From NCBI GenBank assembly GCA_020152595.1, contig JAIGNY010002759.1, forward strand, positions 337,501-401,500: 64,000 bases of DNA. Reading direction: 5' to 3'. The notes under the pieces were generated by a model, which was not told the origin of the DNA, did no database searches, and was given only the letters and a program-made list of their open reading frames with translations. A program made the position numbers and the translations under genes. Below are positions 63,769 to 64,000 of the stretch, piece by piece (position 1 is the first letter of the stretch; the number at the start of each line of letters is the position of its first letter). This DNA comes from Chiridota heheva (lineage: Eukaryota > Echinodermata > Holothuroidea > Apodida > Chiridotidae).

Positions 63769-64000
63769 AAGACAGGACATGTCCTAAAATGTAACCTTTA
63801 AAACCAGGAAGGTTTCACTTTTAGAGCATCTGCAGTTCTTGAAAAATTATGTTGCAAGAATAATGTGCAATGTTAACGTCAACCAGATATCATTTAAGTG
63901 ACAGTATTATATACATCTGTCTGAAATTGGGTCCATTATGAACGGTATGAACTTCTACATTTGTTCTTAGTAATGTAGTCCAGACGCATTCAATCACATT

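Overview
The window is animal nuclear DNA: AT-rich, intron-dominated and packed with repeats. One recognisable host gene runs left to right across most of it. This is the 3' two-thirds of a two-pore channel of the TPC3 type. TPC3 channels occur in invertebrate deuterostomes and some vertebrates. Together with the many AGGCCTAGGCCTA-rich stretches, TA-rich satellites, Penelope-like and hAT elements, this suggests a marine invertebrate deuterostome such as an echinoderm or hemichordate. That assignment is an inference.

Host gene: exons at 590-716 (repeat I S6), 1097-1300 (linker), 2213-2356 (linker), 3168-3256 (repeat II S1, broken off), 34725-34803 (II S4), 41585-41654 (S4-S5/S5), 42640-42896 (II pore), 43176-43280 (II S6), 44013-44123, 47516-47613 and 50078-50199, which ends in a stop codon followed by AATAAA at 50237. 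Exons from 34725 onward are open and phase-compatible. The three linker/S1 exons upstream carry about four single-base frame breaks. No S2-S3 coding of repeat II is visible.

The main discovery candidate lies where S2-S3 is missing: a roughly 31 kb unit (3257-34424) bounded by inverted terminal repeats of about 180-200 bp. Both ends carry kilobase-scale subterminal arrays built around the same 16-bp palindrome, GGCGTAAATTTACGCC. Between the arms are two sets of candidate exons that point outward from the centre: minus strand at about 12.6 -> 6.2 kb and plus strand at about 26.3 -> 30.9 kb. Each set ends near an AATAAA signal. The unit also carries a 1.4-kb (AAT)n tract, a LINE fragment, two hAT-type insertions with perfect 8-bp target duplications, and a mariner-type MITE nested inside a fold-back element. 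I recognise no transposase in it, so this may be an undescribed class of giant DNA element or a composite of several.

A second DNA transposon (36101-41478, TA duplication, TIR CACTCTAAAAAAAG) sits in the next intron and carries minus-strand coding remnants. Later introns hold SINE-like sequences, minisatellites, a GC-rich fold-back, dispersed GAAAATT arrays and a MITE. Beyond the gene's 3' end are a LINE 3' end (about 51.4-51.7 kb), three copies of a 200-265-bp MITE with CRE/ETS-like motifs arranged around a larger inverted repeat and an (AT)n tract (52.2-59.6 kb), a 15-bp minisatellite, and a decayed minus-strand Penelope-like element with RT and GIY-YIG motifs (60.8-61.9 kb). Tandem and inverted repeats fill the last 2 kb. 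Most apparent ORFs are repeat artefacts.
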